Origin: an uncultured Clostridia bacterium
GTDB taxonomy: Bacteria; Bacillota; Clostridia; Oscillospirales; CAG-272
Length of the DNA stretch: 44,470 bases
Direction: 5' to 3'
Assembly (NCBI GenBank): GCA_944391805.1
Contig: CALXUY010000097.1
Location: 1 to 44,470, forward strand
Under the pieces are notes generated by a model that was given only the letters and a program-made list of their open reading frames with translations, was not told the DNA's origin and ran no database searches. A program made the position numbers and the translations under genes. This document shows positions 5,981 through 14,177 of this stretch, piece by piece; within the stretch, counting starts at the first letter, position 1, and each line of letters opens with the position of its first letter.

Positions 5981-8032
5981 CTATTTTGCTTCCCGCGCAC
6001 CGCTGACGATATGGTAATATGCGTTCGAGGTCAGGCGGTAGACCACGGTGTAGAACAGCGCGAAAATCAGAAAGCTGATGAGCGTGGTGACCGCATAGAG
6101 TGTGACGTTGGTCAGGTTGAACAGGAGCAGCATTTTACGGATGATGGGGAATGCAAAGATCAGGTGGCAGCCCGCGCCGATCAGGGGCAGGAAGAAGACC
6201 GTGAGCAGCTGGGAATTGATGCTGCGGCGGATCTCTTTTTTGGTCATGCCCACCTTCTGCATGATCTCAAAGCGGGCCTGGTCCTCATAGCCCTCGGAGA
6301 TCTGCTTGTAGTAGATGATGAGGACGGCCGCAAAGACGAACACAATGCTCAGGGCAATTCCGAGATAGAACAGCCCGCCGAACAGGGCGTAAAAGCCGGA
6401 GTGCTCGGCTGCGCGGGATTCGCAGGAGGCCGCGAGCACGTCCCGATCCTCCGTCAGTGAAAAGCCGCGCGCCAGGCTGTACAGCTCATCGGACAGCGCA
6501 ATCTGCGCGTCCTCCTCAAGGCCGGTGTCAAATTCGTATTTCCAGTTGAGGTTGACAATCCGGTTGCCGCTGCCATCGGTCATCTCCCACAGGCCGGAGA
6601 TGCCGGTTTCGATGTCCGGCACAATCAGCACAATCGTGGAGACGGCGTCCATGGCCGCGTCGCCGTTGACCACAAAGCTCTCAAGCTGACGCTTGATGCG
6701 GAAGCTGCCTCCGCCGTTGAAGGCGACGCGGTCCCCGGCGTATGCGGTGCGGTAGGCGTAAAGCAGAACCTCGTCCTCCTCCAGCGTTTCGGTTTCCCCT
6801 GTCATGCGGTTGTAATCCGAGAGCGGAATGAGCTGGAACTGGTGCACATTGGCATAGGTGTCCAGGCTGAAATCATTGATTTTGTCGGGGTCAGTCTCCA
6901 CCGCGCCGTTTTCCAGATGTCCCGCAACCGACGCCTCGCGGTAGTCCCGCAGGTTCTGCGGCGTCACGCCGTGGCGGCTGTTCACCTCGGAAACCGCGTC
7001 CCGCATGGCTCCGATGTTGCCGTCAGACATGCCGTCCGGGTCGTCCAGATACAGCTTGAGCATGATTTCCCGCGGGTAGCGGCTGGCCAGCACATCCTCG
7101 CTGCCCACGTACAGGCTGGTTGTGGTGGAGACCATCACCAGCACCATGGTTGCCAGAATGCAGATGGAGGCCAGCCCCGCGCCGTTCCGCTTCATGCGGT
7201 AGACCATCGAGGAGACCGACACAAAGTGGTTCGGCTTGTAGTAGAACTTCTTGTTCTTCTGGAGGATGCGGCAGAACAGCACCGAACCGGAGATCATCAG
7301 CAGATAGGTTCCGACAATCACCATGATTACCGCGACAAAAAACATCACCAGCGCCGTGATGGGGTCCTCGATTCTCAGCGCGATGTAGTACGCGCCTCCC
7401 AGAATCAGCATGCCGCAAAGCCCGAAGAACCAGTTGCCGCGCGGGGGCCTGTCGCCGGTGCTTTCACTGCGCATCAGGGCAACGGTATCCGAAACCTTGA
7501 CCTGCAGCAGCGAGTTGAAAAAGAGCAGCAGGAAGATGCCGCCGAACACCGCGGCGGTCATACCGATGCCAGCAGGGGAGACCTCCAGCGTGAAGGTGAC
7601 TCCCTCGTGCATCACGTTCACCAGCCCCAGCTCGGCCAGCTTGGAGAGCGCAAGGCCGGCGGCAAGTCCCAGGGCCAGAGAGACGGCAGCCACAATCAGC
7701 GCCTCCCAGAACAGAATGCGCCCGATGTTCCGCTTGCTCATGCCGAGCACGTTGTAAAGCCCGAATTCCTTTTTCCGGCGGCGGATCAGAAAGGAATGCG
7801 TGTAAAACAGGAAGATGACCGAGAAGACGGCGATGATCCACGAGCCAAGATCCAGCATGGGTTGGATGGTGCCTCCGCCGGGCATACCGGTGACGGCCCG
7901 GCTATCCTTCAGGAAGAGGACGATATAATACATGGCCACCATGCCGATGCAGGTGAGCAGATAGGGCAGATACAGGCGCTTGTTTTTCCGGATGCCGTCC
8001 AGCGCCAGCTTTGGGTAAAATCCGGCCTTCAT
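5981..8032 (-). CDS. bceB: BceB-type ABC transporter permease (FtsX family)
   Basis: This 683-aa membrane permease belongs to the bacitracin/antimicrobial-peptide resistance type. It starts KAGFYPKLALDGIRKNKRLYL, an N-terminus typical of BceB/VraG proteins. About ten TM segments can be counted. Two FtsX-like regions, one with the RRRKKEFGLYNVLGM loop and a C-terminal one, flank a large extracytoplasmic domain at roughly residues 310-530, where the peptide or lipid target is sensed. The start overlaps the ATPase stop as ATGA. In this family the transporter both removes the peptide from its lipid target and signals to the paired histidine kinase. Substrate cannot be read from the sequence. Confidence 0.88.
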   Translation of the reverse strand: MKAGFYPKLALDGIRKNKRLYLPYLLTCIGMVAMYYIVLFLKDSRAVTGMPGGGTIQPMLDLGSWIIAVFSVIFLFYTHSFLIRRRKKEFGLYNVLGMSKRNIGRILFWEALIVAAVSLALGLAAGLALSKLAELGLVNVMHEGVTFTLEVSPAGIGMTAAVFGGIFLLLFFNSLLQVKVSDTVALMRSESTGDRPPRGNWFFGLCGMLILGGAYYIALRIEDPITALVMFFVAVIMVIVGTYLLMISGSVLFCRILQKNKKFYYKPNHFVSVSSMVYRMKRNGAGLASICILATMVLVMVSTTTSLYVGSEDVLASRYPREIMLKLYLDDPDGMSDGNIGAMRDAVSEVNSRHGVTPQNLRDYREASVAGHLENGAVETDPDKINDFSLDTYANVHQFQLIPLSDYNRMTGETETLEEDEVLLYAYRTAYAGDRVAFNGGGSFRIKRQLESFVVNGDAAMDAVSTIVLIVPDIETGISGLWEMTDGSGNRIVNLNWKYEFDTGLEEDAQIALSDELYSLARGFSLTEDRDVLAASCESRAAEHSGFYALFGGLFYLGIALSIVFVFAAVLIIYYKQISEGYEDQARFEIMQKVGMTKKEIRRSINSQLLTVFFLPLIGAGCHLIFAFPIIRKMLLLFNLTNVTLYAVTTLISFLIFALFYTVVYRLTSNAYYHIVSGAREAK

Positions 8033-8793
8033 TTCCGATCACCGCCTGTCGCAAGCAGGGTCAGCGCATCCGAGACCTTCTGGTAGAGCTGCTCGTTGGT
8101 GCTGTTCCCGCGGTAGATCTGGTGGAACACCTCGCCGTCCTTGATGAAGAGCACGCGCCCGGCATGGCTTGCGGCCTTGACCGAGTGGGTCACCATCAGA
8201 ATGGTCTGCCCGCTCGCGTTGATCTGGCTGAACAGGCGCAGCAGCTCGTCGGTCGACTTGGAGTCCAGCGCGCCGGTCGGCTCGTCGGCCAGTATCAGAC
8301 GGGGGCCGGTGATCAGCGCGCGCGCCACCGCCGCGCGCTGCTTCTGCCCGCCCGAGACCTCGTAGGGGTATTTTTTCAGCAGGTCGGTAATGCCAAGTCT
8401 GGTCGCAATCGGCTCCAGCCGGGTGCGCATATAGGAATACGGCCGCCCCGCCAGCACCAGCGGCAGGTAGATGTTGTCCTCCAGCGTAAAGGTGTCCAGC
8501 AGGTTGAAATCCTGAAAGACAAAGCCGAGGTGATCCCGCCGGAAGGACGAGAGCGCCGATTCCTTGATTTTCGAAAGATCGGTTCCGTCCAGCCGCACGC
8601 TTCCGGCGGTGGGGCGGTCGAGCGCCGCCAGAATGTTGAGCAGGGTGGTTTTGCCCGAGCCGGATTCACCCATGATGGCCACATATTCGCCTTGCTCCAC
8701 ACTGAAATTCACATTTTTGAGCGCCTCCACCTGGTTGCCCCCGAAGCGGGTGGTGTAAACCTTGCGCAGGCCGCTCACTTCCAACATACTCAT
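8029..8793 (-). CDS. bceA: BceA-type ABC transporter ATPase
   Basis: This 254-aa cytosolic ATPase energises the permease encoded next to it. The start at 8793 follows GGAGGG; a second Met lies two codons later. It has a Walker A (GESGSGKTT), Q-loop (FVFQDFNLLD), ABC signature (VSGGQKQR), Walker B with catalytic Glu (LILADEPTGALD) and switch His (MVTHS). It resembles MacB/LolD/BceA importers of the FtsX partner type. The ATGA overlap with the permease gene shows that the two are made together. Confidence 0.92.
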   Translation of the reverse strand: MSMLEVSGLRKVYTTRFGGNQVEALKNVNFSVEQGEYVAIMGESGSGKTTLLNILAALDRPTAGSVRLDGTDLSKIKESALSSFRRDHLGFVFQDFNLLDTFTLEDNIYLPLVLAGRPYSYMRTRLEPIATRLGITDLLKKYPYEVSGGQKQRAAVARALITGPRLILADEPTGALDSKSTDELLRLFSQINASGQTILMVTHSVKAASHAGRVLFIKDGEVFHQIYRGNSTNEQLYQKVSDALTLLATGGDRK

Positions 8794-8826
8794 CAGAAAA
8801 TTCCCTCCAATCGGTTTTCTGGGCAT

Positions 8827-8900
8827 ATTGTATCACAAAAAATGCCGGCTTTCCATCGATCCGGCTTACATTTCGGGCGAAAAACTTACGTTTTTGTAAG
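8827..8900 (-). promoter_or_regulatory. Likely BceR-controlled promoter of the transporter genes
   Basis: A minus-strand extended -10 (TGATACAAT, with TACAAT at 8827-8832) has only a poor -35 (TGGAAA at 8850-8855), as expected for an activated promoter. Upstream of it lies an inverted repeat CTTAC-N6-GTAAG (8885-8900), plus another CTTAC copy at 8865-8869, 20 bp away in direct orientation. An OmpR-type regulator could bind here. This is inferred from layout. Confidence 0.45.
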
Positions 8901-9017
8901 AAGTCTCCGACGCCTTTAAAAATTTTCAACAGAAGAAATAATGTTCTATGGCGTTGTATGGGAAAAGCGCTTTTCCGGACATCTTTTGCCCCTTTGTTGA
9001 AGGTTTTTGAAAAGGGT

Positions 9018-9052
9018 GTGGGGAACACTTTTTGGGAAAAAGTTTTCCCCAC
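9018..9052. repeat. Long near-perfect inverted repeat between kinase and transporter genes
   Basis: GTGGGGAA-c-ACTTTTT, a GGG loop, then AAAAAGT-t-TTCCCCAC gives a 16-position stem with one mismatch. It starts 15 bp after the kinase stop codon. It may act as a partial terminator that uncouples bceRS from bceAB. The flanks (AAAAGGGT and ACAAAAAAAC) make it look like an interspersed intergenic repeat. Confidence 0.6.
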
Positions 9053-9066
9053 AAAAAAACGTTCCT

Positions 9067-10056
9067 TTATTCAGCTTGCAGCTGGTATTGGTTCAGGTCA
9101 ATGCGCACGACCGTGCCGCTGTCGGGCGAGGACGAGGCAGAGATGCGGTGCCCGAGGCGTGTGCAGATGCTCCGGCAGAGGTAAAGCCCCAGCCCGCTCG
9201 CTTTTTTATCGGCCCGGCCGTTGTAGCCGGTGTAGCCCTTTTCAAAAATGCGGGGGAGATCCTCGGGGGCGATGCCGACGCCGGTGTCGGCAATGCAAAG
9301 CGTCCGGGGCTGCTCCAGATAGATGCGGATGCCGCCCTCGCGGGTGTATTTGAGCGCATTGGAGAGAAGCTGCTCCAGTACAAAGCAAAGCCATTTTTCG
9401 TCTGTGATCACCTTCAGGTGCACAGGTGTGTAATCCAGCCGGAGCTTCCGGCCGATGAATTCTCCTGCAAATTTTCGGACGGCAGAGCGGATGATGCCGT
9501 CGAGCTCCTGCTCCCTGATGACGTAATCGGTGGCGGGGGAGTCCAGCCGCAGAAAGGCCAGCACCATCTCCACATACTGCTCGATGCGGAACAGGTCGGA
9601 GTTCAGCCGGCGGGAGAACGGGGTATCCTCGTTCTGCAGGGTCAGGCGCATGGCGGCAATCGGCGTTTTGATCTGGTGCACCCATACCGTGTAGTAGTCC
9701 ATCATGTCATTGTAGCGGCTGTTCATGGCGGTTTGCAGCGCCGCCTTTTCCTCCTGCAAGTGCCGGATGACGGCCTGATAATCGGCGTCCTCCAGTCCGT
9801 CGGCGTCGGGAAAGCCGGTCATTGATTCGGCGGGGAGCTGTGCAAGCCGGACGAGCGCACGGTGCCGCCGGCGGACGCGCCGGAAGTCATAGAGCGCAAA
9901 GCCCAGCAGGAGCAGCGCGCAGAGCAGCGCCGGGTAGAGCACGGCCCCCACAGGCAGGTGATAGAGCAGAAACGAAACACAGAAAATGACACAGAACAGC
10001 GCAAACATCAAAAGCCCGCGGCGGTGTTGATGCAAATAGCGGAAAAACAGCTCCAT
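9067..10056 (-). CDS. bceS: BceS-like intramembrane-sensing histidine kinase
   Basis: This 329-aa membrane kinase starts at 10056 after GAGGAGGAAG. Two N-terminal TM segments (about 12-34 and 38-57) are joined by only a few residues. There is therefore no extracellular sensor, which defines the intramembrane-sensing class that listens to a BceAB transporter. The phospho-acceptor His is in VWVHQIKTPIAAM. The ATPase domain has the N box (EQLLSNALKY), G1 (DTGVGI) and G2 (GLGLYL). It lies 10 bp after the response-regulator gene and upstream of bceAB. Together they form a detoxification module against cell-wall-active peptides. Confidence 0.9.
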   Translation of the reverse strand: MELFFRYLHQHRRGLLMFALFCVIFCVSFLLYHLPVGAVLYPALLCALLLLGFALYDFRRVRRRHRALVRLAQLPAESMTGFPDADGLEDADYQAVIRHLQEEKAALQTAMNSRYNDMMDYYTVWVHQIKTPIAAMRLTLQNEDTPFSRRLNSDLFRIEQYVEMVLAFLRLDSPATDYVIREQELDGIIRSAVRKFAGEFIGRKLRLDYTPVHLKVITDEKWLCFVLEQLLSNALKYTREGGIRIYLEQPRTLCIADTGVGIAPEDLPRIFEKGYTGYNGRADKKASGLGLYLCRSICTRLGHRISASSSPDSGTVVRIDLNQYQLQAE

Positions 10057-10066
10057 ATCTTCCTCC

Positions 10067-10738
10067 TCATTCCACAATGTAGCCGACGCCGAACCGGGTG
10101 GCGATAAAATTTTTCAGCCCGGCTGCCTCCAGCTTCCGGCGCAACCGGTTGATGTTGACGGTCAGGGTGTTCTCATCCACAAAGGAGTCGGTTTCCCACA
10201 GCCGCTCCATCAGACGCTCGCGGCTGACCACACGGGTTTTGTTTTCCATCAGGCAGAGCAGAATGCGGTATTCGTTTTTTGTCAGGTCAATGCGCTCTCC
10301 CGCATAGGTCAACACCTGCTCTCCGGTCGAAAGAATGGCGCCCCGGTGCTCCAACAGCGGAGCGCTGGCCGCAAAATTATAGGTGCGGCGCAGCAGAGCC
10401 TGAATTTTGGCCATCAGCACGCTCAGGTCAAAGGGCTTGGCAATAAAGTCGTCGCCGCCCATGTTCATGGCCATGACGATGTTCATGTTGTCCGAGGCGG
10501 ACGAGATGAAAATGATGGGGACGCTGGAATGCCGGCGCAGCTCCCCGCACCAGTGGTATCCGTTGAAAAAGGGCAGGGTGATGTCAAGCAGCACGATGTG
10601 CGGCTCAAAAGCCGCAAATTCGCCCAGCACATTGCGGAAGTCCTGCACGCACCGCACCTCCAGCCCCCAGAGCTCGGCCTGCCTGCGGATGGCATCGGCA
10701 ATTCCCGCGTCATCCTCAATGATGAATAGCTTGTACAA
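10067..10738 (-). CDS. bceR: BceR-like OmpR-family response regulator
   Basis: This 223-aa regulator has an N-terminal receiver with acidic pocket (IIEDD), phospho-acceptor Asp (LLDITLP, near residue 52), the conserved Ser of FISS and Lys (IAKPFD). A C-terminal winged helix (about 125-223) contains LTKNEYRILLCLMENKTRVVSRERLMERLW. The start codon is TTG at 10738, chosen because GGAGGTG lies just ahead and MYKLFIIEDD fits the family. It is cotranscribed with the kinase and probably activates bceAB when phosphorylated. Confidence 0.92.
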   Translation of the reverse strand: MYKLFIIEDDAGIADAIRRQAELWGLEVRCVQDFRNVLGEFAAFEPHIVLLDITLPFFNGYHWCGELRRHSSVPIIFISSASDNMNIVMAMNMGGDDFIAKPFDLSVLMAKIQALLRRTYNFAASAPLLEHRGAILSTGEQVLTYAGERIDLTKNEYRILLCLMENKTRVVSRERLMERLWETDSFVDENTLTVNINRLRRKLEAAGLKNFIATRFGVGYIVE

Positions 10739-10770
10739 CTTGGCACCTCCGTTTTCGGTAATTCGCCTCT

Positions 10771-10800
10771 ATTATAGCACAAAATACGGCAGGAATCTAT
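10771..10800 (-). promoter_or_regulatory. Probable promoter of the two-component genes
   Basis: A minus-strand extended -10, TGCTATAAT (TATAAT at 10771-10776), lies 32 bp upstream of the regulator start. The -35 position is poor (TAGATT), but the TG extension can compensate. Confidence 0.45.
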
Positions 10801-10858
10801 ACCAAACAAAAAAATAAATGCGATCATACGCCGGAAAGCGCGGCCGCCGCAGAGGGAG

Positions 10859-10899
10859 AAAGCAAGGGCTTTCATCAAACTGACGAAAGCCCTTGCTTT
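10859..10899. terminator. 15-bp hairpin in the gap between convergent-reading units
   Basis: AAAGCAAGGGCTTTC (10859-10873) pairs perfectly with GAAAGCCCTTGCTTT (10885-10899). T-rich ends are present on both strands only within the stem. With two more hairpins at 10975-10998 and 11014-11038, it lies in the 300-bp gap between the regulator gene and the Gly-rich protein gene. It may be a backup terminator. Confidence 0.5.
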
Positions 10900-10974
10900 G
10901 GTCTACAGTCTGAAGTAACAAACAAGCGCTTTTGTGCAATTTTTATTTGATGTGCCTTTTTGCCCACAACCTGC

Positions 10975-10998
10975 GGCTTCCCACATCGGCGGGAAGCC
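10975..10998. repeat. 8-bp hairpin
   Basis: GGCTTCCC pairs with GGGAAGCC over an 8-nt loop. There is no T-run on either side. It is the middle one of three hairpins in this gap. Confidence 0.4.
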
Positions 10999-11005
10999 AA
11001 AACCC

Positions 11006-11038
11006 GATAAAAAAGCGGCATCCGGATAGGATACCGCT
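11006..11038 (-). terminator. Terminator of the Gly/Arg-rich protein gene
   Basis: On the minus strand a hairpin (AGCGGTATCC with GGATGCCGCT, one internal mismatch) is followed directly by TTTTTTATC. It starts 10 bp after the stop codon at 11048. Confidence 0.8.
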
Positions 11039-11047
11039 GCATTGCGT

Positions 11048-11953
11048 TTATTCTTCGGTTTTGCGCTCCCGGTTGCGGAACCAGCGCACCAGCAGCACGA
11101 CGGCAATCACAATCAGAATCACGGCCAGAATCAGCACCAGAATCGACTCAAAAGTCAGGGTTCTCGCAAACACATTGTCGATGTTGTCCACTACAACCAC
11201 CGCCGGAATGCCGGTGGCTTCGGTAAACCCCTCCAACGCACTGTTGACGGTCGCATCGGTCATGGGAATCTCTGTGTAATTGATCAGCCGGGAGGCGGCA
11301 TGGGAGCCGGAGGAGGGGCTCTTGAAAGAGCTTTCCTCCCCCAGCGCAACCACGGTGTCCGTCATGGTTTCCATCACCTGTGCGATGTTGGAATCCAGCG
11401 AATACTTGTAACTGGAGTCGGGGCCGGAGGGGATCGATTGGTTTACCGCCCGCCCGAGGGCCGTATATTCGTTTCCGAACAGATTGTTGATGTCGGTGAC
11501 GATATTGTCTCCAACCCATGCGATGCAGTAGATGTCGTTGTAGTCGTCGTTGATCAGGAAGGTCAGCAGGAGATTGTCCTCATAGGTCGGGCTGTAGGAG
11601 CCGAAGGCGCTGGCATACTGCTCGTCGGCATAGTCCTGAAAGCGTTCCTCGTTGTATTGGGTCTCCCCGCCGGCCAGCAGCGTGGAAAAGCCGGAGGTGA
11701 GCGTTCCCACCAGCAGAACCACCGCCACAATCACCAGCAGAAACGGCGCCATCAGCGCACCGATCACGCCGGAGCAGCAGCCTCCTCCGTAAAATCCCCG
11801 TCTGCGCAGATAAAAGCCGCCGTAAAAACGAGGTCCTCTCGGAGGACGCGGGCCACGCGGAGGGCCTCCGTGAAAGCCGCCGCCACCGCCGCGAAAGCCT
11901 CCGCCGCCTCCTCTGAATCCGCCTCCGCGTCCTCCTCCACCGGGGCCTGGCAT
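11048..11953 (-). CDS. Gly/Arg-rich two-TM protein of unknown function
   Basis: A 301-aa protein starts at 11953 after AAAGGAGAG. Residues 5-58 are an RGG-like low-complexity segment with repeated RGGGF/RGGGGGF units, then Pro/Arg and Tyr-rich parts and a CC pair at 59-60. TM1 spans about 61-84 and TM2 about 268-290, followed by a short basic tail. The region between (85-265) has no cysteine cluster and is predicted outside, with EATGIPAVVVVDNIDN near the end, which recalls the TPM-domain strand but is too little to assign. The positive-inside rule puts the RGG segment in the cytoplasm. It has its own terminator and is probably monocistronic. Confidence 0.7.
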   Translation of the reverse strand: MPGPGGGGRGGGFRGGGGGFRGGGGGFHGGPPRGPRPPRGPRFYGGFYLRRRGFYGGGCCSGVIGALMAPFLLVIVAVVLLVGTLTSGFSTLLAGGETQYNEERFQDYADEQYASAFGSYSPTYEDNLLLTFLINDDYNDIYCIAWVGDNIVTDINNLFGNEYTALGRAVNQSIPSGPDSSYKYSLDSNIAQVMETMTDTVVALGEESSFKSPSSGSHAASRLINYTEIPMTDATVNSALEGFTEATGIPAVVVVDNIDNVFARTLTFESILVLILAVILIVIAVVLLVRWFRNRERKTEE

Positions 11954-12193
11954 TGCATTCTCTCCTTTCGTTGGTAAAAATAATGTTGATTTTATTATTA
12001 TAACACATTTTACCGGCGTTTCTGCATGAAAATGTAACAATTCCAAGAACAAGACTTGAAAAAATGTTTCGGTGAGTTCAGAGGTTGGAAGGTGGGAAAG
12101 CAGATAGACCGCCCCACCGCAGAGTCCGGACGGTGAGGCTGCCTGAATCATAATGGCCGGTGGAATGGCAGGGAACGGCTGCCGGACGGCGTG

Positions 12194-12664
12194 TTATCGG
12201 ATCCGTGCGCCGTTGAGGAACGCGGCGGTCAGATGCTCTCCCTGATACACCAGCTTGAGCGAGAAAAACGGGCTCTCCCGTTCGAGCAGATCGAGAAAAA
12301 TTTTGTCCCCCTCCCACATCGGCAGGGAGGCGAACTCCCGTTTGGGGAGCCATGCAAGCTCCCCCTCCGCACAGTCGTGCGGGGTTCCGCTCCAGCGGTC
12401 GGCGGTAAACAGATGCATATATTCACAGGGGTACACGTCGGAAACAAAGGTGACGATGCCGCGGTACCGGTAGCGCTCCAGCCGCAGTCCGGTCTCCTCC
12501 CAGACCTCGCGGAGCAGGCAGTCCTCGGGGCTTTCCCCCTCCTCAAATTTGCCGCCCACGCCGATCCATTTGTCCCGGTTTTCGTCCCGCTCCTTTTTGG
12601 TGCGGTGGAGCAGCAGGTATTCCTCTCCGCGTTCGAGGTAGCAGAGCGTGGTCATTTTATACAT
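12194..12664 (-). CDS. Nudix hydrolase (MutT/8-oxo-dGTPase-like)
   Basis: This 156-aa enzyme starts at 12664 after AAAGGAGT. It has an exact Nudix box: G-X5-E-X7-REVWEE-TGL, in GGKFEEGESPED...REVWEETGL (about residues 38-60), whose Glu residues bind the catalytic metal. The N-terminus (MTTLCYLERGEEYLLLHR) and DKWIGVGGKFE are typical of the MutT/ADP-ribose branch of clostridial 8-oxo-dGTP diphosphatases. It begins 4 bp after the methyltransferase stop codon, so the two are one transcript. The exact substrate cannot be read from sequence. Confidence 0.88.
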   Translation of the reverse strand: MYKMTTLCYLERGEEYLLLHRTKKERDENRDKWIGVGGKFEEGESPEDCLLREVWEETGLRLERYRYRGIVTFVSDVYPCEYMHLFTADRWSGTPHDCAEGELAWLPKREFASLPMWEGDKIFLDLLERESPFFSLKLVYQGEHLTAAFLNGARIR

Positions 12665-12668
12665 CCGG

Positions 12669-14048
12669 TTACTCCTTTCGCACATACAGGTTGAGGTCCC
12701 ATGCCGGAACGCCCCCGAACCGCCGCAGATAAAAGCCGTGATAGCCTGGAAAAAGCCGATGAATCAGGAGCGGAAGCGCAAACAGATCCTCGCTGCGGTG
12801 GTAGAGCGACACCAGGAGAGTTGGCAGGGACTGCCGGATGCTCGCCTCGGAGCCTGCCAGCGCCTGTGCCTCGGCGCCCTCCACGTCGTATTTGATATAG
12901 TCCACCGGCCGGCCTCCGAGCAGAGCGTCCAAGGGCAGGGCAGGGGTGGAGACGGTTTTGATGCCCCGCTGCCGCCCGGCGGTTTCCTGCAGGAGCAAAG
13001 CATCTGTCAGGGGCGCGCTGCGCGCTCCGTTTGCGCCTTCAGGAAGGCCTGTATTGTGCGAACCGTTCGCGGCAGGCGTGCCGATCGCGCGATTCCTGTC
13101 AGTCGCATTGTCCAAACCAATGGTGTCGTGCCTACTGCCCGCGCCAACCGTGCCGTCCGCTTTCGGCACATCGATTCTGCCATCCGTATCCATTGCATTG
13201 ACTGCGCCGAACGGCCTGTCCGCACTGGCATTCCCGGCAAAGGCCGGATTGTCCGCGCCGGCTGCTCCGAACGCATCCACTGCGGCGCCGCGGCTGCCGT
13301 TTGCCGCAAAGCAAAGCGTTTCCTCGCGATCCCATGCGGCTGCATGGACCGGAAGCACCCGGGTGCGGGTCTCCTGCGCAGCGTATGCGGCGAGCCTGCG
13401 GAAGCTGTGCGCGTCGGGCTCCATTGCGTAAATGACCTCAGGGCGCGCACCGGCGTCGAGCAGCTCGCGCACGGTGTCTCCGGTGTAGGCGCCGAGGTCG
13501 GCTGCTGCCCGCAGCCCGTCCGGCCGGATCAGCTCCCGCATGGCCGCTGCCGGGTCGCTGCGCGCCTCCAGCAGCGGGGCAAGCTCCCCCGTGAGCCGGC
13601 ATCGCAGCACCAGATCAAAGATCCGGCGGGATTCCCCGTCGCAGAGCAGCGCCCTCGCGGCGTCCAGCTCCTCCCGGTGTTCCTGTACAAAGGCGGCGTC
13701 GAACAGCCCGTCCCCGCACACCGGAACATCCGGGACATACATCGGCACCTCGGCCGCGATTGAGCGGATGTTCTGCAGAACCTCGGGCCGGGAGGAGGCA
13801 AAGGCCAGCAGCACGGTCAGGTTTTCCGCCGGGTAGCGCTCCCGGACCTCGGCCCAGCGCAGCACCCGCCTGCCGTGAAACAACTGGCCTCGCACAAAGG
13901 CGTCGCTGGCAAAAACGTCCCGCACGGGAATGCCCTTCCGAGCGCAGATCCGCAGAATTTTGTCGGCACCGTCTCCCATGCCGTAAAGCACCACGTCCCG
14001 CCGCTCGCTTTGCAGCCGGCTCCACAGATCGGGGTAGAAAGACGTCAT
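12669..14048 (-). CDS. FkbM-family SAM methyltransferase with N-terminal Rossmann-like domain and large insert
   Basis: This 459-aa protein starts at 14048 after AAAGGAGA. Residues about 15-110 look like a small Rossmann-type domain (VVLYGMGDGADKIL near 19-32). The FkbM methyltransferase core has the SAM loop ADLGAYTGDTVREL (about 183-196), the acidic YAMEPD (207-212), and KYDVEGAE (386-393), the usual FkbM motif. Between strands, residues about 252-365 are an unusual Ala/Gly/Asn/Asp/Thr-rich insert without clear fold. FkbM enzymes O-methylate sugars or small molecules; the target is unknown. It is cotranscribed with the Nudix gene and faces the HIT gene divergently. Confidence 0.82.
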   Translation of the reverse strand: MTSFYPDLWSRLQSERRDVVLYGMGDGADKILRICARKGIPVRDVFASDAFVRGQLFHGRRVLRWAEVRERYPAENLTVLLAFASSRPEVLQNIRSIAAEVPMYVPDVPVCGDGLFDAAFVQEHREELDAARALLCDGESRRIFDLVLRCRLTGELAPLLEARSDPAAAMRELIRPDGLRAAADLGAYTGDTVRELLDAGARPEVIYAMEPDAHSFRRLAAYAAQETRTRVLPVHAAAWDREETLCFAANGSRGAAVDAFGAAGADNPAFAGNASADRPFGAVNAMDTDGRIDVPKADGTVGAGSRHDTIGLDNATDRNRAIGTPAANGSHNTGLPEGANGARSAPLTDALLLQETAGRQRGIKTVSTPALPLDALLGGRPVDYIKYDVEGAEAQALAGSEASIRQSLPTLLVSLYHRSEDLFALPLLIHRLFPGYHGFYLRRFGGVPAWDLNLYVRKE

Positions 14049-14080
14049 CGGGAAAAATTCTCCTTTCTTCAAAAATCCGG

Positions 14081-14109
14081 TTGACAAGCCGGCGGAATTG
14101 TTGTATACT
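14081..14109 (+). promoter_or_regulatory. Promoter of the HIT gene
   Basis: TTGACA (14081-14086) and TATACT (14104-14109) are 17 bp apart. It starts 33 bp from the divergent methyltransferase start codon, so the two promoters must overlap. Two direct copies of GTCCGGGGCAA (14125-14135 and 14151-14161) lie in the leader. Confidence 0.85.
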
Positions 14110-14177
14110 GATGCTAATATCCCTGTCCGGGGCAATCTTTTCACCTCCCCGTCCGGGGCAACCGAAAGGAGACTGAA

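Noticed and set aside
5629..6000. A 123-aa version of the small TM protein starting inside the permease gene
   Set aside because: The upstream charged part is built from repeats not spaced by multiples of three, and the GTG start lacks a ribosome site. The ATG at 5796 has AAAGGAG.
12648..13763. A 371-codon plus-strand frame over the methyltransferase insert
   Set aside because: The FkbM motifs on both sides of the insert lie in one minus-strand frame with a good ribosome site. The plus frame has no start signal and is Arg/Cys/Gly-rich.
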